Positions 60,684 to 64,000 of a stretch of 64,000 nucleotides of DNA are shown here, piece after piece (the stretch's first letter is position 1; every line of letters starts with the position of its first letter). The notes under the pieces were generated by a model. The model saw nothing but the letters and a program-made list of their open reading frames with translations. It searched no databases and was not told the DNA's origin. The position numbers and the translations under genes were made by a program. This stretch comes from Streptomyces sp. NBC_01803 (GTDB lineage Bacteria > Actinomycetota > Actinomycetes > Streptomycetales > Streptomycetaceae): positions 2,091,001 through 2,155,000 of the forward strand of contig NZ_CP109073.1 of assembly GCF_035917415.1 (NCBI RefSeq), read 5' to 3'.

Positions 60684-61462
60684 TGACCCAGGGGATGTTC
60701 GAGAACTACTTCCTGCCCGGCGTCTGGATCACGATCCAGGTCACGCTCTGCGGCGCCGTGCTGGCCGCCGCCGTCGCGTTCGCCGTCGGCGCCCTGCGGA
60801 CCTCGCGGCTGTGGGTCCTGCGGTTCCTGTCCGGCTGCTACTTCGAGCTGTTCCGCGGCATGTCGTCGCTGGTCCTGATGTTCTGGCTGGTCTTCTCGCT
60901 GCCCCTGATCTTCCGCTGGCAGCTCGTGCCGATGTTCGCCGGGGTGCTGGCGCTCGGCCTGACCTACGGCGCCTACGGCTCGGAGGTGGTGCGCGGCGCC
61001 CTGGCGGCCGTGCCCGCCGCCCAGCGCGAGGCGGGGGTCGCGCTGGGCTTCACCCGCCTCCAGCGGCTGCGGCGCATCGAGATCCCGCAGGCGTGGCCGG
61101 AGATGGTGCCACCGTTCAACAACCTGTTGATCGAGCTGCTCAAGGGCACCGCGCTGGTCTCCACGATCACGGTGGCCGACATGACCTACGCGGGGAACCT
61201 GGTCCGGCTCGGCAGCAACGAGAGCGCGCCGGTCTACACGCTGCTCCTCGTCCTCTACTTCGTCCTCGCGTTCGTCCTCACCCGGGGGATGCGGGTGCTG
61301 GAGCGGCACGCCAAGTCCCGGGTGGGGCAGGCGCCGCCGCGCGGCGGAAGCCTGTGGTCGCGGCTCGCGCCGCGCGAGCGGGCCGGGGAGGGCGCGGGCG
61401 CGCTGACCGCCGGCGCGGCGCCCGGCATGGCGTCCGGCACGGTGGGCGGCGGTGCCGCGTGA
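60680..61462 (+). CDS. ehuC: EhuC-type ABC transporter permease
   Basis: Permease of 260 residues with five membrane segments of the His/Glu/Gln/Arg/opine family: NYFLPGVWITIQVTLCGAVLAAAVAFAVGALRTS, LFRGMSSLVLMFWLVFSLPL, the EAA loop AAVPAAQREAGVALGFTRLQRLRRIEIPQAWPEMVPPFNN and LLKGTALVSTITVADMTYAG. A 45-residue Gly/Ala-rich tail follows the last helix. ATG overlaps the ehuB stop and its stop overlaps the ehuD GTG. Confidence 0.9.
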   Translation: MMTQGMFENYFLPGVWITIQVTLCGAVLAAAVAFAVGALRTSRLWVLRFLSGCYFELFRGMSSLVLMFWLVFSLPLIFRWQLVPMFAGVLALGLTYGAYGSEVVRGALAAVPAAQREAGVALGFTRLQRLRRIEIPQAWPEMVPPFNNLLIELLKGTALVSTITVADMTYAGNLVRLGSNESAPVYTLLLVLYFVLAFVLTRGMRVLERHAKSRVGQAPPRGGSLWSRLAPRERAGEGAGALTAGAAPGMASGTVGGGAA

Positions 61463-62112
61463 GTTGGGACTGGGACGTCGTCGACGCCTTCCTGCCGCGC
61501 TTCTGGGACGGGGTGCTGGTCACCCTCCAGGCGCTGGCGCTCGGCAGCCTGATCGCCTTCGCGCTCGGCCTGGTGTGGGCCCTCGCGCAGCGCTCCCGCC
61601 TCGCGCTCGTGCGCTGGCCGGTGAACGCGGTCACCGAGTTCATCCGCGACACGCCGCTGCTGGTGCAGCTCTTCTTCCTCTACTACGTGGTGCCCGAGTG
61701 GGGCCCGTCGATGTCCGCGCTCACCACCGGCATCGTCGGCCTCGGCCTGCACTACTCGACGTACATCGCCGAGGTCTACCGCGCCGGGATCGACGGCGTC
61801 CCGGCCGGCCAGTGGGAGGCGGCCACCGCGCTCAGCCTGCCGCGCCGCCGCACCTGGCGCGCGGTGATCCTGCCGCAGGCCGTCCGCAGGGTGGTCCCGG
61901 CCCTGGGGAACTACGTCATCGCCATGCTGAAGGACTCACCGATGATCGCGGTCGTCGGGGCACTCGACATGTTCGGGGAGGCCAGGGGCTTCAGCGACGC
62001 GACGTTCACCACCGAGGCGTACACCATCGTGGGTGTCGCCTTCCTCGCCATCGCCTACCCGGCCTCTCTGCTGGTCCGAGCCCTGGAGCGTCGTCTTGCC
62101 GTCACCCGTTGA
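61459..62112 (+). CDS. ehuD: EhuD-type ABC transporter permease
   Basis: Permease of 217 residues of the same family: FWDGVLVTLQALALGSLIAFALGLVWALAQRS, FIRDTPLLVQLFFLYYVVPEWGPSMSALTTGIVGLGLHYSTYIAEVYRAGIDGVPAGQWEAATALSLPRRRTWRAVILPQAVRRVVPALGNY (EAA loop) and MLKDSPMIAVVGALDMF. It forms the channel with EhuC. GTG start overlaps the ehuC stop. Confidence 0.92.
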   Translation: MSWDWDVVDAFLPRFWDGVLVTLQALALGSLIAFALGLVWALAQRSRLALVRWPVNAVTEFIRDTPLLVQLFFLYYVVPEWGPSMSALTTGIVGLGLHYSTYIAEVYRAGIDGVPAGQWEAATALSLPRRRTWRAVILPQAVRRVVPALGNYVIAMLKDSPMIAVVGALDMFGEARGFSDATFTTEAYTIVGVAFLAIAYPASLLVRALERRLAVTR

Positions 62113-62881
62113 AACCCCCGACGAACTGATCCGATTCGACCAGGTCACCCAGCGCTTCGGCGACACGACCGTCCTCGACCGCCTCGACTTCTCCGTGGCC
62201 CGGGGGAAGCACGTCACTCTCATCGGCCCCTCCGGCTCCGGCAAGACCACCATCCTGCGGCTGCTGATGGCCCTGGTGCGGCCGGACGAGGGCACGATCA
62301 GCGTGGACGGCGACTGCCTCACCCACGAGCAGCGCAACGGCAAGCTGATCAGGGCCGGCGACCGGCACGTCCGCGAGGTCCGCAAGAAGATCGGCATGGT
62401 CTTCCAGCAGTTCAACCTCTTCCCCAACATGAAGGTGCTGCGGAACGTCACCGAGGCGCCCGTCCACGTCCTCGGCCTGTCCCGCGAGGAGGCCGCGGAA
62501 CGCGCCCGCGACCTCATCGAGTTGGTCGGCCTGACCGACCAACTCGACAAATACCCCAGCCAGCTGTCCGGCGGCCAGCAGCAACGGGTCGCCATCGCCC
62601 GGGCACTGGCCATGCGCCCGCAAGTGCTGCTGCTGGACGAGGTGACCTCGGCGCTCGACCCCGAGTTGGTCGCGGGCGTGCTGGACGTGCTGCGCGACAT
62701 CGCCCGCACCACGGACATCACCATGCTCGTCGTCACCCACGAGATGTCGTTCGCCCGGGACATCTCCGACGCGGTCCTGATGTTCGACCAGGGCCGGATC
62801 GTCGAATCCGGCAGCCCGGACAAGATCTTCAGCGCCCCGGAACACGACCGCACCAGGGAGTTCCTCAGCACCGTCCTGTGA
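62096..62881 (+). CDS. ehuA: EhuA-type ABC transporter ATP-binding protein
   Basis: ATPase of 261 residues. Walker A GPSGSGKTT, Q-loop VFQQFNLFPNMKVLRNV, signature LSGGQQQRVAIARAL, Walker B VLLLDEVTSALDP and H-loop VVTHEMSFA are all intact. It energises EhuCD. No ATG or GTG suits the conserved beginning; a TTG at 62096 preceded by GGAG (8 bases away) gives the expected N-terminus and a 17-base overlap with ehuD. A longer frame to 62033 would overlap more. Confidence 0.93.
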   Translation: MPSPVETPDELIRFDQVTQRFGDTTVLDRLDFSVARGKHVTLIGPSGSGKTTILRLLMALVRPDEGTISVDGDCLTHEQRNGKLIRAGDRHVREVRKKIGMVFQQFNLFPNMKVLRNVTEAPVHVLGLSREEAAERARDLIELVGLTDQLDKYPSQLSGGQQQRVAIARALAMRPQVLLLDEVTSALDPELVAGVLDVLRDIARTTDITMLVVTHEMSFARDISDAVLMFDQGRIVESGSPDKIFSAPEHDRTREFLSTVL

Positions 62882-62960
62882 GCTCTGCCGCCCACCGACT
62901 CCGTTCATCGCTAGGCTGGTCGCCATCCGCTCTCCGCGAGGACGCAGCCAGGAGGACGCA

Positions 62961-63719
62961 GTGGGGACCACGTCCGGTCGGACCGCCCCGTTCCGCTCCG
63001 TGCGCCACGCCCTGCGGGTGCTGGAGATCATCGCCGGACACCCGGACGGCCTGCGCGACGACGAGCTGGGGCGCGCCGCCGCCCTCCCAGCAAGTCAACT
63101 CGCCCATTTGCTAGGGACGTTGCGCCGCGAGGGCTACGTCCGCAGGCTCGCCGACGGCGGCTACGCCGCCGGGCGCGCCCTCGTCCTGCTCGGCTCCGCC
63201 GCCGACCGGCGGCGGCTGCGGCAGGAGAAGCTCCAGCAGGCGCTGGACGCGCTGCGCGAATCGCTCAACGCGGCCGTCTACCTGGCCCGTTACGCCGACG
63301 GCGAGCTGGAGGTGACCCTCACCTCGGACGCCCCGCAGACGCCGAGGGTCAACGAGTGGGTGGACTTCCGCGCCGCCGCCCACGCCACCGCGATCGGCAA
63401 GTGCCTGCTCAGCCAGCTCGACCACGACGGCCGCCAGGACCACCTCGCCCGCCACCCCGCCGCCCGCCTCACCTCGCGGACCATCACCGACCAGCGGATC
63501 CTGCTCAGCGCGCTGGACCGCCGGCCGGCCACGATGCCGGTGCTCGACCTCCAGGAGTACGCGGTCGGCACGCTGTGCGCGGCGGTCCCGCTGACGGCGG
63601 GCTCGACGGCCGGCTGTCTGGCCCTGTCCCTGCCGATCGATCAGGCCCACCGTCTGCGGCTGGCGGCCGAGGCGCTCAACCGGCAGGCCGCGCCCACCCT
63701 GTTGTCGCTGGCCCTGTGA
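62961..63719 (+). CDS. IclR family transcriptional regulator
   Basis: Protein of 252 residues from GTG 62961 with AGGAGGACGCA directly upstream. The winged helix is SVRHALRVLEIIAGHPDGLRDDELGRAAALPASQLAHLLGTLRREGYVRRLADGGYAAG. The effector domain includes LNAAVYLARYADGELEVTLTSDAPQ, EWVDFRAAAHATAIGKCLLSQLD and VPLTAGSTAGCLALSLPI. It is the last gene of the island and probably controls it, since IclR proteins commonly regulate catabolic genes; the inducer is unknown. Confidence 0.92.
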   Translation: MGTTSGRTAPFRSVRHALRVLEIIAGHPDGLRDDELGRAAALPASQLAHLLGTLRREGYVRRLADGGYAAGRALVLLGSAADRRRLRQEKLQQALDALRESLNAAVYLARYADGELEVTLTSDAPQTPRVNEWVDFRAAAHATAIGKCLLSQLDHDGRQDHLARHPAARLTSRTITDQRILLSALDRRPATMPVLDLQEYAVGTLCAAVPLTAGSTAGCLALSLPIDQAHRLRLAAEALNRQAAPTLLSLAL

Positions 63720-63720
63720 C

Positions 63721-64000
63721 TCAGCCCTCCCTGGGCCCCGCCTGCTGGATCACCTCGAAGGACCAGAGCGTCGAACCCGCCGCCGCCGGCCGCTCGCCGC
63801 CACCCTGATGAGCCTGCCGCATGGGCCCGCTCAGCCAGTTCTGGAAGTCCTCCTCGCTGCGCCAGCGGGTGTACACGAGATACGTGTCGGTCCCCTCGAC
63901 GGGCCGCAGCAACTCGAACCACTCGAACCCGTCCTGCGCCTCGACGATCCCGGCCCGCCCGGCGAACCGCTTCTCCAGAACCTCCCGCTGCTCCTCGGGA
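63721..64000 (-). CDS. Antibiotic biosynthesis monooxygenase-like protein (partial)
   Basis: C-terminal 92 residues of a protein whose start lies beyond the right edge: PEEQREVLEKRFAGRAGIVEAQDGFEWFELLRPVEGTDTYLVYTRWRSEEDFQNWLSGPMRQAHQGGG. This is the ABM ferredoxin-like fold shared by small monooxygenases and heme-degrading proteins (MhuD/IsdG-like). It is convergent with the IclR gene, stops one base apart. Whether it degrades heme or oxidises an aromatic cannot be told. Confidence 0.82.
   Translation of the reverse strand, partial: PEEQREVLEKRFAGRAGIVEAQDGFEWFELLRPVEGTDTYLVYTRWRSEEDFQNWLSGPMRQAHQGGGERPAAAGSTLWSFEVIQQAGPREG

Overview
This window is high-GC actinobacterial DNA, almost certainly Streptomyces or a very close relative. 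The evidence is the gene content (WhiB-like WblE, SigR-RsrA, SigH with its anti-sigma factor, DasR-DasABC, class Ia nrdAB behind a cobalamin riboswitch), the frequent GTG starts, the many 4-bp ATGA/GTGA stop-start overlaps and strong GC3 bias. From remembered gene order, the block from about 12.3 to 37.2 kb is collinear (in reverse) with the S. coelicolor region sigR-rsrA ... nrd ... dasR-dasABC ... wblE ... sigH. This is core-chromosome DNA flanked by accessory segments.

Layout. (1) 1-4.7 kb: the integrase end of an integrated phage-like element, all on the minus strand: a large serine recombinase, a coupled small gene, several small unknowns and a terminase-small-subunit-like protein. (2) 4.8-12 kb: accessory chromosome with a DoxX membrane protein, a secreted protein, a lipoprotein between two decayed genes (SpoIIE/HATPase and an MFS exporter), a gluconate uptake/kinase/regulator locus and a NUDIX hydrolase. 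(3) 12.1-17.4 kb: stress and development regulators (anti-sigma factor-SigH, membrane protein, lipid kinase, WblE, sensor kinase). (4) 17.8-24.7 kb: the das locus for chitobiose/N-acetylglucosamine uptake (SIS protein, dasD, dasC, dasB, dasA) with DasR divergent and two dre-like sites in front of dasA. (5) 24.8-33.1 kb: cstA-ybdD, a DUF2079 membrane protein, a GNAT enzyme, then the B12 riboswitch and nrdAB. (6) 33.2-38.0 kb: M15 carboxypeptidase, peptide deformylase, TPR protein, rsrA-sigR with a recognisable SigR-dependent promoter, SRAP protein. (7) 38.2-49.7 kb: SCO2400-like membrane protein with a 147-bp duplication, two beta-propeller-like proteins divergent from a GntR/UTRA regulator, a decayed LacI regulator, a spermidine-synthase-like protein, an XRE/TPR regulator, phosphatases. 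(8) 50.1 kb tRNA-Lys(CTT), then a MarR regulator, a secreted M6 protease, a GGDEF-EAL protein with a BldD-like box, and a small recombinase-like protein. (9) 55.0-63.7 kb: a compact catabolic-looking island of two maleate-isomerase/Asp-Glu-racemase paralogues, a D-2-hydroxyacid dehydrogenase, an amidase, a DUF3830 protein, an EhuBCDA-type ABC importer and an IclR regulator. The window ends inside an antibiotic-biosynthesis-monooxygenase-like gene.

The best candidate for something undescribed is the 55-64 kb island. Its importer resembles the ectoine transporter, but no ectoine hydrolase or deacetylase is present, and its enzymes point to a different substrate. Two inverted copies of a 10-bp motif sit in its divergent promoter region. 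Functions come from motif and family recognition by eye; no database search was run.
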